A DNA stretch of 64,000 nt from Cohnella herbarum. GTDB lineage: Bacteria > Bacillota > Bacilli > Paenibacillales > Paenibacillaceae. The stretch lies in assembly GCF_012849095.1 (NCBI RefSeq), contig NZ_CP051680.1, positions 6,506,001 to 6,570,000 on the forward strand, read 5' to 3'. A program made the translations under genes and the position numbers. Below are positions 18,160 to 27,656 of this stretch, piece after piece (position 1 is the stretch's first letter; each line of letters begins with the position of its first letter). The notes under the pieces were generated by a model that was not told the DNA's origin, did not search any database, and saw nothing but the letters and a program-made list of their open reading frames with translations.

Positions 18160-18517
18160 GCTCGAACGAGCGCCCTAGTTCCAAATTTTCAACACTATAC
18201 TCACCATCTGAGCTCGAACTATCGCCATAGCACCAAATTCTAACATTATACCAACCATCCGAGCTTAAATGAACGCCACAGTTCCAAATTTTCAACACTA
18301 TACCCACCAACCGAGCTTGACCCAAGCTATAGTGCCAAATTCCAACGCTATACCCGCCATGCGTGCTCGAAACAGCGCTATAGTGCCAGAATCCAACGCT
18401 ATACCCGCCAAGCGTGCTCGAAACAGCGCTATAGTGCCAAATTCCAACGCTATACCCGCCATGAGTGCTCGAAACAGCGCTATAGTGCCAAATTCCAACG
18501 CTATACCCGCCATGTGT
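18160..18517. repeat. 51-bp minisatellite, units 1-7
   Basis: Seven tandem units, each beginning GCTCGA or GCTTGA. Units 5-7 (18365, 18416, 18467) are exactly 51 bp and nearly identical; units 1-3 are degenerate and unit 4 (18315) is 50 bp. Each unit contains CGCTATA twice. The array resumes after the inserted IS element at 19935. Because 51 is divisible by three, one frame stays open through it, but nothing suggests translation. Confidence 0.95.
18510..18517. repeat. Target site duplication, left copy
   Basis: CCATGTGT here is repeated exactly at 19927-19934 on the other side of the IS element. Eight base pairs is usual for the IS256 family. Confidence 0.93.
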
Positions 18518-19926
18518 GGTAGCGTCAAGTAGTCTGTGTAGTAGGTTTTTCCATCGGGACGATGGATAGAAAAAATCAATTTGTTTAAGGTCGTGTGACT
18601 TGAGGCGCGTAGCTCAAGCGAAGGCGCGGGAGCTACCGCTTTATGTCCTTTGTCTTGAATATTTCTCAGTGTACATCTTCTCAAATGCTGCTTTGGTGTC
18701 CGGGTCTACAAAGCCTCGAATTGCTCTTCCGCACCATTTCTCATTGTAGTCTAGGGATTGGAGGTAGATGATTTTCTCTGCTGCTTCAATGTTAGTTAGA
18801 CTATTCATTGGCTTCAGGCGCTTGCGTAACTCTTTGTTCGTCCGTTCAATGGGGTTCGAAGTGTAAATCGCAGGTCGTGTGAGTGCTGGGAACTTGTAGA
18901 AGGTCAGTAACGTCGGGAGTTGTTCCTCCCACGACTTCACTTCCTTCGGATATTGCTTGCTCCATTTGGCTTTGAACCCATCGAAGACCGCCAAAGCTAC
19001 ATCGCCATCGAATGCCGTGTATACACCCTTCAAATCTTCGAGAAACTCGGTTTTATCGTTGACTCGAATTTTTGGAAAGGTACTTCTCACTTTATGGACG
19101 ATACAATGCTGCACATCGGCTTGAGGATACACTGCTCGAAAAGCTTCCTCAAGTCCAGGTAGTCCGTCAAAAACGCCAACTAGCACTTCGGTTGCTCCGC
19201 GGTTCTTTAAGTCAATTAAGACCTCTTTCCAAACGTTAGAACTCTCTTGGCCACCGACGTAAAATCCTAGAATTTGACGTATCCCTTTCTCGTCGATACC
19301 CATGACCAAGTAAACAGCCTCGCTACTGACTGTATTACGTTTGAGCTTAACATAGAGCCCGTCCAAATAGATAACGGAGTAGCGTTTCTCTAGCGGGCGC
19401 TTCTGCCACTGTTCGATGTCCTCCATAACCGTCTGAGTAATGTTACTGATGGTGGTCGGAGAATACTGAGTACCGAACATGCTCTCGATGAACTTGGCAA
19501 CTTCGCGTGTGCTCATTCCGCCTTTGTACATATAAATGATGGCCTCTTCCAACCAGCCTTCCCTACGTTGGTAGGGTTGGAACAAACGTGTTTGAAAAGT
19601 CCCTTTACGGTCGCGAGGAACTTGGAGTTCGTTTATGGTTCCGTAACGGGTTTGGAACGTACGCTTGTAGTGACCATTACGACTGTTTCGCTGATCCTGT
19701 TGCTCGTTAAGCATGTAGTTCTTAATTTCTTCACGCATGAGCAGTTCTAGTTTCTCCTGCAACAGCTTTTTTACAGCATTTTCAAGTAGATTGTCGTACG
19801 CATTTTCGGATATAGTAGTCATCGAGTAGGGCTCCTTCTTGGTGATGTCGTAATCCCGAGGATACCCTACTTTTTTGTTGCCTGTTAAGGCTCCAAATGT
19901 TGGTACACAGACTACTTTACATCATC
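18518..19926 (-). mobile_element. IS256-family insertion sequence, 1409 bp, intact
   Basis: Imperfect 23-bp terminal inverted repeats lie at 18518-18540 and 19904-19926; the inner 13 bp AGTAGTCTGTGTA are identical in both. One full-length transposase on the minus strand fills most of the element. Flanking 8-bp direct repeats CCATGTGT show a simple transposition into the 51-bp array exactly at the end of unit 7. Confidence 0.94.
18641..19822 (-). CDS. IS256-family transposase
   Basis: A 393-residue mutator-type DDE transposase with no frameshift. Probable catalytic residues are D154 (YLDGLYVK), D219 (GVFDGLPG) and E326 (SNPIERTNKELRKR), with the family's C-x2-H signature at C240/H243 (HCIVHKVR). 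An N-terminal DNA-binding region precedes the catalytic domain. Length and spacing are normal for the family, so the element may be active. Confidence 0.95.
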   Translation of the reverse strand: MTTISENAYDNLLENAVKKLLQEKLELLMREEIKNYMLNEQQDQRNSRNGHYKRTFQTRYGTINELQVPRDRKGTFQTRLFQPYQRREGWLEEAIIYMYKGGMSTREVAKFIESMFGTQYSPTTISNITQTVMEDIEQWQKRPLEKRYSVIYLDGLYVKLKRNTVSSEAVYLVMGIDEKGIRQILGFYVGGQESSNVWKEVLIDLKNRGATEVLVGVFDGLPGLEEAFRAVYPQADVQHCIVHKVRSTFPKIRVNDKTEFLEDLKGVYTAFDGDVALAVFDGFKAKWSKQYPKEVKSWEEQLPTLLTFYKFPALTRPAIYTSNPIERTNKELRKRLKPMNSLTNIEAAEKIIYLQSLDYNEKWCGRAIRGFVDPDTKAAFEKMYTEKYSRQRT

Positions 19927-19934
19927 CCATGTGT
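19927..19934. repeat. Target site duplication, right copy
   Basis: CCATGTGT directly follows the right terminal inverted repeat and matches 18510-18517. Confidence 0.93.
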
Positions 19935-20036
19935 GCTCGAAACAGCGCTATATTGCCAGAATCCAACACTATACCCACCATGCGTGCTTGAACCAGCGCC
20001 ATTGTGCCAGATTCTGATACTATATCAACCAACCTC
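19935..20036. repeat. 51-bp minisatellite, units 8-9
   Basis: Two more units (19935-19985 and 19986-20036) continue the array in phase after the IS element; unit 9 is degenerate. Confidence 0.9.
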
Positions 20037-20324
20037 CCCTGATGTCCTCCCCCCTAAAGCTCCAGAATGCCCTTCCTTAACTCCTCCTCCTCAACTCACC
20101 TCAACTTATTCCAACGCTCTCGAAGCCGCCCCGAAAGCTACAAAACCACCCTCTAATCCTTGTTTGCTCCATACTCAAGTTTTCCTGAGCAAAAGGGATA
20201 ACCGAATGATTTTACGCCGGAACAACATCGTTGATTTAGTATAACAATCGTTAATCGCTTGAGTAGAAAAGGAATTCGACATCCCGTAGCATAAAGATAC
20301 AAACATTATGAAGATGGTGATGAA
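20037..20324. other. C-rich intergenic DNA before the second transporter locus
   Basis: The left part is pyrimidine-rich on the + strand with no supported gene. The right part becomes AT-rich (20215-20324) and should hold the promoter for the permease operon, but no convincing -35/-10 pair could be picked by eye. Confidence 0.4.
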
Positions 20325-21320
20325 TTGAAAGGCGACACAACTTCTCCGCTGTACGACAAAGAGACTCCGTCTCTGCCACGGAATACCCGCAAGGAAGGTA
20401 CCGGGGTATGGAGCAGGTTCTTCCGGCAGTGGGACTACCAACTGATGATCCTTCCGTCTCTCGCGTTCATCATCGTATTCAGCTACATCCCGATGTGGGG
20501 CGTTCTGATCGCATTTAAGGAGTACAACTTGTTTACCGGATTCGGAGCGAGTCCGTGGGTCGGATTCGACCATTTCCGAATGTTCTTCGATTCTCCGGAA
20601 TTCTGGAACATCATGCGCAATACGCTGGCCATCAGCTTGCTGAAGCTGCTCATCGGCTTTCCCGCGCCGATCTTTCTGGCCCTCATGCTCAACGAGGTGC
20701 GGAACATGGCCTTTAAGAGAATCGTGCAGACCGTAACCTATATTCCGCATTTTATATCCTGGGTAGTCGTCTCGGGTCTCGTCTTCTCCATGTTGGCGGT
20801 GGATAACGGTCCGGTCAACGGCGTGATGCAGAAGTTTTCCTTGATCGAGAATCCGATCAACTGGCTATCGGTGCCGGAGTACTTCTGGGGCATTCTCGTC
20901 TCGGTCGGGGTATGGAAAGAGATCGGTTTCGGCTCGATCGTCTACATGGCCGCCATAGCCGGAATTAATCCGGAATTGTACGAAGCCGCGGCAATGGACG
21001 GAGCCAACAGGTTCAAGCAAATTTTCTTGATTACGATACCGAGCATCTCGCCGGTTATTATCATCTTCTTGATTCTGGGAGTAGGCAATATTCTGAACGC
21101 GGGCTTCGAGGATATCATTTTAATGACGAAAAACCTGTCCAACGGAATCGTCATGCCATACGCGGAAGTCATTGATACTTACGTATACCAAATGGGGATT
21201 AACAACCAACGTTATTCTTACGCGACGGCGGCCGGGTTGTTCAAATCGATAATCAGCGTCATGTTATTGTTCATCGCGAACGGGATTGCCCGTCGCTTAG
21301 GGAAAGCAAGCCTATGGTAA
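20325..21320 (+). CDS. Sugar ABC transporter permease (LplB-like)
   Basis: A 331-residue permease with a long polar N-terminus, about six membrane helices and the EAA loop YEAAAMDGANRFKQ. The TTG start at 20325 is the only start in frame before the first helix; the upstream ATGs at 20308, 20314 and 20320 are in other frames, and the RBS (AGATGGTGA) is weak. It precedes its partner permease by 34 bp and leads a unit of permease, permease, binding protein, response regulator and kinase. Confidence 0.9.
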   Translation: MKGDTTSPLYDKETPSLPRNTRKEGTGVWSRFFRQWDYQLMILPSLAFIIVFSYIPMWGVLIAFKEYNLFTGFGASPWVGFDHFRMFFDSPEFWNIMRNTLAISLLKLLIGFPAPIFLALMLNEVRNMAFKRIVQTVTYIPHFISWVVVSGLVFSMLAVDNGPVNGVMQKFSLIENPINWLSVPEYFWGILVSVGVWKEIGFGSIVYMAAIAGINPELYEAAAMDGANRFKQIFLITIPSISPVIIIFLILGVGNILNAGFEDIILMTKNLSNGIVMPYAEVIDTYVYQMGINNQRYSYATAAGLFKSIISVMLLFIANGIARRLGKASLW

Positions 21321-21354
21321 GACAAGATCATCTTCAGGAAACGGAAGCGATAAG

Positions 21355-22242
21355 ATGAAATTCAACTTCTCGGACAAGGTCATGCAGACCATCATATACT
21401 GTTTGCTCATCGTGTTGGCTTTCCTGACGTTCTATCCTTTCTGGAACTCCCTCGTCATCTCGTTCAATACGGGGAGCGACACTTCCACGGGGGGCATTAC
21501 CTTCTGGCCTAGGTCTTTTACTCTGGAAAACTACGAAATCGTATTCAAAGAAAAGCGAATCTTCAATGCTTATTTGGTAACGATAGCCCGTACGGTTATC
21601 GGGACGCTCGTGTCCATGTTCTTCACGGCTCTCTTCGCATACGGCTTATCCAAGAAGGGGATCGTGTTCAAGAAAGGATACATGATTATCTGCATCGTCA
21701 CGATGTATTTCAGCGGGGGATTGATCCCTTACTTCGTTCTCGTGTACAACCTGAATTTATATAACACGTTTACGTTTCTGATCATTCACGGTTTAGTTAA
21801 CGTCTACAACATGATTATTTTCAGAACGTTCTTCCAAGAGCTGCCCGACGGTTTGGAGGAATCGGCCCGCATTGACGGGTGCTCGAACTTCGGCGTGTTC
21901 TTCCGCATCGTGTTGCCGATATCGGGGCCGGTCGTGGCGACGCTGGCGTTGTTCACGGCGGTAGGCTTATGGAACGACTGGTTTACTCCGGCGGTATTCA
22001 TCAGCAACCAGGATTTGATTCCGCTCCAGACGTTGCTCGTGCAGATCGTTAACGCGGGGCAGACGGCTACGCTAATCGCGAACCTGAACACCTATGCGGC
22101 GAGCGCGGTCCAGAATTCCGTTACGGTCAAGGCGCTGCAGATGGCGACGATGATGGTCGCGACGTTGCCGATTCTCTTCGTCTACCCGTTCCTGCAAAAA
22201 TATTTTGTTAAGGGCGCGCTGGTAGGGTCATTGAAAGAGTAG
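21355..22242 (+). CDS. Sugar ABC transporter permease (LplC-like)
   Basis: A 295-residue partner permease with the EAA loop EESARIDGCSNFGV and the subfamily C-terminus YPFLQKYFVKGALVGSLKE. It forms the membrane channel with the 20325 product. It is followed by 78 bp holding a TATAAT-like sequence (near 22290) before the binding-protein gene, so that gene may have its own extra promoter. Confidence 0.92.
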   Translation: MKFNFSDKVMQTIIYCLLIVLAFLTFYPFWNSLVISFNTGSDTSTGGITFWPRSFTLENYEIVFKEKRIFNAYLVTIARTVIGTLVSMFFTALFAYGLSKKGIVFKKGYMIICIVTMYFSGGLIPYFVLVYNLNLYNTFTFLIIHGLVNVYNMIIFRTFFQELPDGLEESARIDGCSNFGVFFRIVLPISGPVVATLALFTAVGLWNDWFTPAVFISNQDLIPLQTLLVQIVNAGQTATLIANLNTYAASAVQNSVTVKALQMATMMVATLPILFVYPFLQKYFVKGALVGSLKE

Positions 22243-22320
22243 TTTGCGGTTATTCGCGGGGTCAGCATGCGACATCCGCTTATGACATATATAATGTGAT
22301 TATTAGAGAGGGGAAAGTAC

Positions 22321-24054
22321 ATGAATTTCAAGAAGAACGCAAGCCTGATTACCGGCAGTTTACTTACGATGAGCTTGTTGCTATCGGCATGTTCCGGTAA
22401 CAACAATAACAGCAGTAACAGCAGCCCCGCTGCTTCCCAGCCGGCTAGCTCGGCTGCAGAGAGCCCATCGGCTCCCGCTTCTGAAAGCGCTTCGCAATCC
22501 GCGGCGCCGGAAGGCGACGTACAATCGAAAGTGAAGCCCGTGGAATTTTCCTTATTCGTTAACTATGATTGGTATACCGCTCCGACATGGGAAGAACGTC
22601 CTCATGCGAAGTGGATTACCGACAACCTGCAAGTCACGCTGAAACCCGTTCAATCGAACGGCGCGGCAGCTCAGAAGCTGAACACGATGATCGTAGCCAA
22701 CGAGCTGCCGGACGTCATCGTGCTGGATAAGGGCAAAGACGTTGAACGTTTACAGCAAGCCGGTAAACTGGTCGCGCTCGATCCATATCTTGAGAAGTAT
22801 CCCGAGTACGTGGAAGTCGTCGGAGAGCAAACATTGAACATGCTCAGAAGCAGCGACGGCAAGCTATACCAATTGCCGAATTGGTTCATCAACGGCGACA
22901 AAGGAAACGGAAACGCGGCTTACCTCGTGGAGAAGAAAATCTATAAGGCGCTTGGATCTCCAGCATTGGAAACATGGGAAGATCTCGAAGCTTACCTGAA
23001 ATTAGTCAAGGAGAAATATCCTGACGTCGTTCCGCTTGACTTCGGCGAAGTTCGCGGCGAAGGTACGGACGTGCAAATGATGGGCATGCTTTACAGCGGC
23101 GCAGGCGAAAACTTGACGGGCGCATTCATCTCCCCAGGCGGTAACTACGGTATTCCGAACGGCAACGCTTTGACTTCCATCTATCAGGATCAAGCGTTCA
23201 AGGACACGGCTCTGTATAGCAGCAAGCTGTTCCGCCAAGGATTGACGTCCAGCGACATGTTCACGCAAACCCGGGATCAGATTCTCGAGAAATTAAAAAC
23301 GGGTAAAATCGCTGTATTCGGCGCTTACGACGCAGTCGTCGAAGGGATCGGCCGCGAAGCGAACAACCAGCTTAAAGCCAAAGATCCGGAAGACGGATAC
23401 GAGGTCGTATGGCCGTTCCACAAGAGCGGAGTCGACAAGAACAAAGTATTCCCGTCCGGATTTAACACCCTTGGTTGGAACGTTAACGTCATTACGACGA
23501 GCGCCAAGGATCCGGAAGCGATCTTCTCTTATTACAACTGGGCATCCAGCCCGCAAGGCCAGCAAATTCTCTTCTTCGGACCTCCGGGATTGTTCTACGA
23601 TACGGTAGAAGACGGAGTGCCGATTCCGAACGATGCTTATATCAATCGAGATCCGAAGAAATACGACGAATTGAAAATCGGGGAATTCAACTGGAGCGGA
23701 AACACGGCTTACGTGGATTCCACGAAAGGCAAACGGGAGAAGCTGTTGCCGCTGGAAGCGCAAGACTGGACGACGGTCGGCCAAGCTAACGTTTCGTTCG
23801 TAACGTCCATGGACGTTACCCAGTACTCTAACCTGGAGCCGGCTCCGAACTCCGAGGAAGGGATCATCTTGCAACGTCTCAGAGACATGCATAAGCAGCT
23901 GATTCCGAAAATCTTCTTCGCGAAGAGCGACGAGGAAGTGTTGAGCCTTATCGACAAAGCCGATAAAGAAGCGACGAAAATCGGTTACGACAAAGCGCTG
24001 AAATGGAAAACGGACGTATGGCAGGCCAACCTGAAAAGCATGCAAGCGCAATAG
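22321..24054 (+). CDS. Sugar ABC transporter solute-binding lipoprotein (LplA-like)
   Basis: A 577-residue binding protein with a lipobox (LLLSA-C) and a Ser/Asn/Ala/Pro-rich spacer of about 50 residues before the folded domain. RBS GAGAGGGG precedes the ATG. It is more distant from the three binding proteins of the 45-52 kb region, which share long identical stretches with each other. A perfect terminator hairpin follows at 24079. The ligand is unknown; the downstream glucanase suggests beta-1,3-gluco-oligosaccharides. Confidence 0.9.
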   Translation: MNFKKNASLITGSLLTMSLLLSACSGNNNNSSNSSPAASQPASSAAESPSAPASESASQSAAPEGDVQSKVKPVEFSLFVNYDWYTAPTWEERPHAKWITDNLQVTLKPVQSNGAAAQKLNTMIVANELPDVIVLDKGKDVERLQQAGKLVALDPYLEKYPEYVEVVGEQTLNMLRSSDGKLYQLPNWFINGDKGNGNAAYLVEKKIYKALGSPALETWEDLEAYLKLVKEKYPDVVPLDFGEVRGEGTDVQMMGMLYSGAGENLTGAFISPGGNYGIPNGNALTSIYQDQAFKDTALYSSKLFRQGLTSSDMFTQTRDQILEKLKTGKIAVFGAYDAVVEGIGREANNQLKAKDPEDGYEVVWPFHKSGVDKNKVFPSGFNTLGWNVNVITTSAKDPEAIFSYYNWASSPQGQQILFFGPPGLFYDTVEDGVPIPNDAYINRDPKKYDELKIGEFNWSGNTAYVDSTKGKREKLLPLEAQDWTTVGQANVSFVTSMDVTQYSNLEPAPNSEEGIILQRLRDMHKQLIPKIFFAKSDEEVLSLIDKADKEATKIGYDKALKWKTDVWQANLKSMQAQ

Positions 24055-24078
24055 AAATGCACCTATAACTTAGCGTTT

Positions 24079-24110
24079 AGAGAGGGTATACTCAATATAC
24101 CCTCTCTTTT
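24079..24110 (+). terminator. Rho-independent terminator after the binding-protein gene
   Basis: A perfect 12-bp stem AGAGAGGGTATA / TATACCCTCTCT with loop CTCAA, followed by TTT. It separates the transporter genes from the regulator pair, although the response-regulator RBS follows almost at once, so partial read-through is likely. Confidence 0.85.
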
Positions 24111-24134
24111 CGCCATGAAGGAGCGCATATTCCA

Positions 24135-25706
24135 ATGTATAGAGCCGTATTGGTCGATGACGAGAATTACGACTTGGAAGGTTTACGGCAATTGATTCCG
24201 TGGTCCGAGCTGGGAATCGAAGTCGTGTGCAGCGAGAACCGGTCGATAGCGGCCTTAAGCTATATCGATCAACACCCGATCGATATTCTTGTAACCGATA
24301 TCAAAATGCCGGTATTAACCGGATTGGAGCTATCCCGGAAAGCGCTGGACAGAAATCCGGAGCTTAAAACGATCTTCATTAGCGGATACCAGGATTTCGA
24401 ATACGCCAAGCAAGCGCTTGATCTCAAGGCGGACGGTTACCTCCTGAAGCCCGTAGACGATGACGAGATCGTAGACTTGCTGCGTAAAGTCGTGGCCGAG
24501 ATCGACGATACGCGTAAGAAGAACGAAGAGCAGTCCCATTTCACCGAATCGTTCGCGTTCATCAAGAGCGATTTTCTCCAGCATCTGCTGGAGGGGAGAA
24601 TCAATCAAGAGGCTCTGCCCGCTTTCTTGGCTCGTTATCCGCTTAATGTCCCCGCAAGTCAAGCTAACGCCGTCGTGATCGAGCTGGACGACGTGTTGTG
24701 GAAGAACAAGCAAGCGCCCGATGCGGGGCATGCGAAGCTGCTCGGTGCAACCGCGCTTATCGTAGAATATATCGAGTCGCGTATGCTGGGACCTTGGTGC
24801 GCGATCTCATCTTCTCAGATCGCCTTGATCTTCAGCGGCGAGCCCTCGCGATTGGAGGAAGTGTTGGACGAGCTTCACGCTTACGTAGCCGACCGATCGA
24901 CGTTCACGCTAACTTCCAGCTACGGCGAACCGGCCGCGTTTCCGGAAGGGATCGCGCTTTCGTATGCGCAGGCGAAGGAACTGATCGGCAATAAAATGTT
25001 TATCGGCAAAAACCGGGTCATCCCACCGAAGCTAGCCAGGCTGCGGATCGTTAAAGACGCCAAGGACTTAAACGTAATCTTGGACGCGATGTTCGCGGCG
25101 GTCGCCAACTATGAGCTTGTCAAAATCTGCGATTGCATGGACGACCTCTTCGACAACGTGAGAACTTTCGAACACCCGGTTAAAGTGTACAGCTTCTCGA
25201 TTCATATCGCGTCCAAGCTGGAGGCGTACTTAAATACGGTAAAGGAAACGTACGAAAGCTTGTTAGGCTGGGAGTTCGAGCATCTGGACGTGATCCGGCA
25301 ATTCGAGACGGTCGAAGACATCAAATCTTGGCTCCGCAAGACGTTGTTTGAGATTTCGGAACGATTGTTCTTGAAGAAACAGAGCAAGAGCCGACGCCTG
25401 ATCGAGCCGATCGAGCAGTACATTCATGTTCATCTGGCCGAGGAGCTCACGCTCAGGGAAATCGCGAACAAGTTCTCGTACTCCGCGAATCATATGGGTT
25501 ATTTGTTCAAGGAGCAGACGGGGGAAAGCTTTAACGAATATTTGGTTCGCAATCGGATGGAGAAGGCGAGGAGCCTGCTGCAGGAGCCGACGCTTAAAAT
25601 CTACGAAGTGGCCGATCAGGTCGGATACAAAAGCCTGGCTTACTTCAGCAGATTGTTTCGGGAGCACTACGGAATTACTCCGGGAGACTATCGAAAGCAG
25701 AGTTGA
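24135..25706 (+). CDS. AraC-family response regulator, YesN-like
   Basis: A 523-residue regulator with a receiver domain (D55 in ILVTDIKMP, lysine in YLLKPVDD), a central region and a C-terminal AraC domain (about 420-520; IANKFSYSANHMGYLFK and VADQVGYKSLAYFSRLF). RBS AAGGAGCG lies 10 nt before the ATG. Its stop overlaps the kinase start (TTGA), so the two are coupled. It likely controls the 20325-24054 importer and possibly the glucanase downstream. Confidence 0.9.
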   Translation: MYRAVLVDDENYDLEGLRQLIPWSELGIEVVCSENRSIAALSYIDQHPIDILVTDIKMPVLTGLELSRKALDRNPELKTIFISGYQDFEYAKQALDLKADGYLLKPVDDDEIVDLLRKVVAEIDDTRKKNEEQSHFTESFAFIKSDFLQHLLEGRINQEALPAFLARYPLNVPASQANAVVIELDDVLWKNKQAPDAGHAKLLGATALIVEYIESRMLGPWCAISSSQIALIFSGEPSRLEEVLDELHAYVADRSTFTLTSSYGEPAAFPEGIALSYAQAKELIGNKMFIGKNRVIPPKLARLRIVKDAKDLNVILDAMFAAVANYELVKICDCMDDLFDNVRTFEHPVKVYSFSIHIASKLEAYLNTVKETYESLLGWEFEHLDVIRQFETVEDIKSWLRKTLFEISERLFLKKQSKSRRLIEPIEQYIHVHLAEELTLREIANKFSYSANHMGYLFKEQTGESFNEYLVRNRMEKARSLLQEPTLKIYEVADQVGYKSLAYFSRLFREHYGITPGDYRKQS

Positions 25707-27499
25707 TAACCTTGTCCAACGCGACCCATACCTCTACGACGAAGTCGAATGGCGCCTATATTCCTCTACGCTATAAGCTGCTGTTCTCCTATCTTATCCT
25801 CGTCCTGACTCCCGTTATCGTTATCGGGAGTTATTCTTACGTGTCATCGGTCCGATCCAGCGAAGAGCATACCCGCAGCAATCTCGAGATCGCGGTCAAG
25901 CAGATCGGCAGCAACGTGGATTACAGGCTGGCGGACGTCATTCGCGGCTCCGACGATATTTTCACGGATCAGGCCTTGTCTAGAATTCTATCGGGTTATT
26001 ATCTGGATTACGAGAAATATACGATTACGACCCAGTATATTATGCCGAAGCTGGAGTCCGCCGTGAATTTACCGATCCTGGACACGAAGCTGTCGGTATT
26101 CCTAAGCAATAAGAACATTAGCGAGTTCTACTATATTAGCGAATTTTATTTCGACGATCAGAACGGGAAGGGTCAGGAAACCCAGGGACGGCAATATTCT
26201 ATTTTTCATATGGACCGGATCGTGGATAGGGATTGGTACAAAACGTTGCCCATGACCTACGAAGCCAAGACGTGGAAGCAAATCGAAGACGACGTCGAGA
26301 AGGGCGGCATTTCGTTCCTCCGTCCGATTATCAATTACGAGACGCTTTCTCCCATTGGGCTCATCAATATGAACGTCAAGCTCAAAGATATTTTCTACGA
26401 CGTGGATTTTACGAAACTGGGCGACAACAGCATGCTGTTCGTCATCGACGGCAACAATCATCTCCTATACTCAAGCTCGCGGACGGATTTGAATCCGAAT
26501 TTATTATCGGTAGCTAAGGACGGTTTCGTAGGCGCTCCGGATGACTATATGCAAATCAAACAACCGATAACCAATATGAACGCCAGCATCGTAGCTTGGA
26601 TACCGAATTCATCGTTTCAGGAAAATTCCGAGCAGGTTCGCAATTTGACCATCTTGATCTGCATGGTCAGCTTGATCGTGATGACGATCATTAGTTGGGT
26701 GATGTCGCGGTATTTCTCCAAGCGTTTTATGAAATTAATCCGCTCTCTCAAGGCGTTCAAGGAAGGAGACTTCCACAAGCGAATGGTCGTTCCGGGCAAC
26801 GACGAATTTTCGCAGATCGGCGATGCCTTCAACGATATGGCCTCCAACATGGAGAAGCTGATCGACGAGGTCTATTTAAGCAAACTGGAGAAAAAGGAAG
26901 TCGAGCTGCAGGTGCTCCATTCGCAGATGAATCCTCATTTTCTGTACAATACGTTCTCGTCTATTAGCCGTATGGCCAAGCTGGGCGAGATCGACAAAAT
27001 GCACGAGATGGTGCGCGGGTTGGCTAAGTTCTACCGCTTGTCGTTGAACAAGGGGGAGATGATCATCTCGATCGACAAGGAAGTACAGATTATTCAATCC
27101 TACGTCGATATTCAGAGAATCAAATTCGCGGATCGGATCATCGTCGAATACGACATTGACGAGGAAACTTTAGGATACGACACGATCAAGTTCATTCTTC
27201 AGCCGTTCGTCGAGAACGTGCTCGAGCATGCCTGGTACGACGACGAGATCCATTTGTTCATCCGCGTCGCTCTGGAAGGCGAAGAGATCGTCATGGAGAT
27301 TCGCGACAACGGAATCGGAATGAAGGAGGAGACGATCGAACAGGTACTGGACCCATCCGAGAAGGGGGTTGGCTACGGCATTCGCAATGTCGATCAGCGG
27401 ATCAAGCTGCAATTCGGCAAAAGCTACGGCGTATCCATTACGAGCTCGATCGGGGAAGGGACGACGGTGCGGATTCGGTTTCCGAGATACGCGAAATAG
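25703..27499 (+). CDS. Sensor histidine kinase, YesM-like
   Basis: A 598-residue membrane kinase with a first helix near residues 24-45, an extracellular sensor region, a second helix (ILICMVSLIVMTIISWVM), HAMP, a His_kinase domain (MNPHFLYN, H412) and an ATPase domain (VENVLEHA, DNGIGM, GYGIRNV). TTG 25703 overlaps the regulator stop by 4 bp; a TTG at 25712 is an alternative. Together with the response regulator it forms the second two-component system in this window linked to an LplABC-type importer. Confidence 0.9.
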   Translation: MITLSNATHTSTTKSNGAYIPLRYKLLFSYLILVLTPVIVIGSYSYVSSVRSSEEHTRSNLEIAVKQIGSNVDYRLADVIRGSDDIFTDQALSRILSGYYLDYEKYTITTQYIMPKLESAVNLPILDTKLSVFLSNKNISEFYYISEFYFDDQNGKGQETQGRQYSIFHMDRIVDRDWYKTLPMTYEAKTWKQIEDDVEKGGISFLRPIINYETLSPIGLINMNVKLKDIFYDVDFTKLGDNSMLFVIDGNNHLLYSSSRTDLNPNLLSVAKDGFVGAPDDYMQIKQPITNMNASIVAWIPNSSFQENSEQVRNLTILICMVSLIVMTIISWVMSRYFSKRFMKLIRSLKAFKEGDFHKRMVVPGNDEFSQIGDAFNDMASNMEKLIDEVYLSKLEKKEVELQVLHSQMNPHFLYNTFSSISRMAKLGEIDKMHEMVRGLAKFYRLSLNKGEMIISIDKEVQIIQSYVDIQRIKFADRIIVEYDIDEETLGYDTIKFILQPFVENVLEHAWYDDEIHLFIRVALEGEEIVMEIRDNGIGMKEETIEQVLDPSEKGVGYGIRNVDQRIKLQFGKSYGVSITSSIGEGTTVRIRFPRYAK

Positions 27500-27600
27500 T
27501 GACAGTAGGGTATTAAGAGCCGTTAGTTAGGAAAAAGAACAATCGATTGCGGAATAAACCCGTGATTTTGAATAGATTTCGTTGATGCTTTGAGTTTTTG

Positions 27601-27614
27601 TGCAAACGCTTACT
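27601..27614 (+). promoter_or_regulatory. CcpA-type cre box before the S-layer glucanase
   Basis: TGCAAACGCTTACT matches 12 of 14 positions of the cre consensus TGWNANCGNTNWCA. TAGAAT at 27618-27623 is a possible -10, placing cre between -35 and -10, where CcpA binding would repress. Confidence 0.6.
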
Positions 27615-27656
27615 CGTTAGAATTAGGGTAATTATCCTAATATGAGGAGTACGCGT

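Noticed and set aside
18269..18532. Open frame encoding an 87-residue protein of 17-residue repeats
   Set aside because: The 51-bp repeat is divisible by three and lacks stops in this frame. There is no RBS, the frame runs into the IS terminal repeat, and the early units are degenerate.
18160..20036. CRISPR array
   Set aside because: The units are contiguous and nearly identical over their full 51 bp with no unique spacers, and no cas genes are present.
19897..20244. 115-codon plus-strand open frame next to the IS
   Set aside because: It crosses the IS end, the target duplication and repeat units, and has a Pro/Leu/Cys-rich composition without homology signals.
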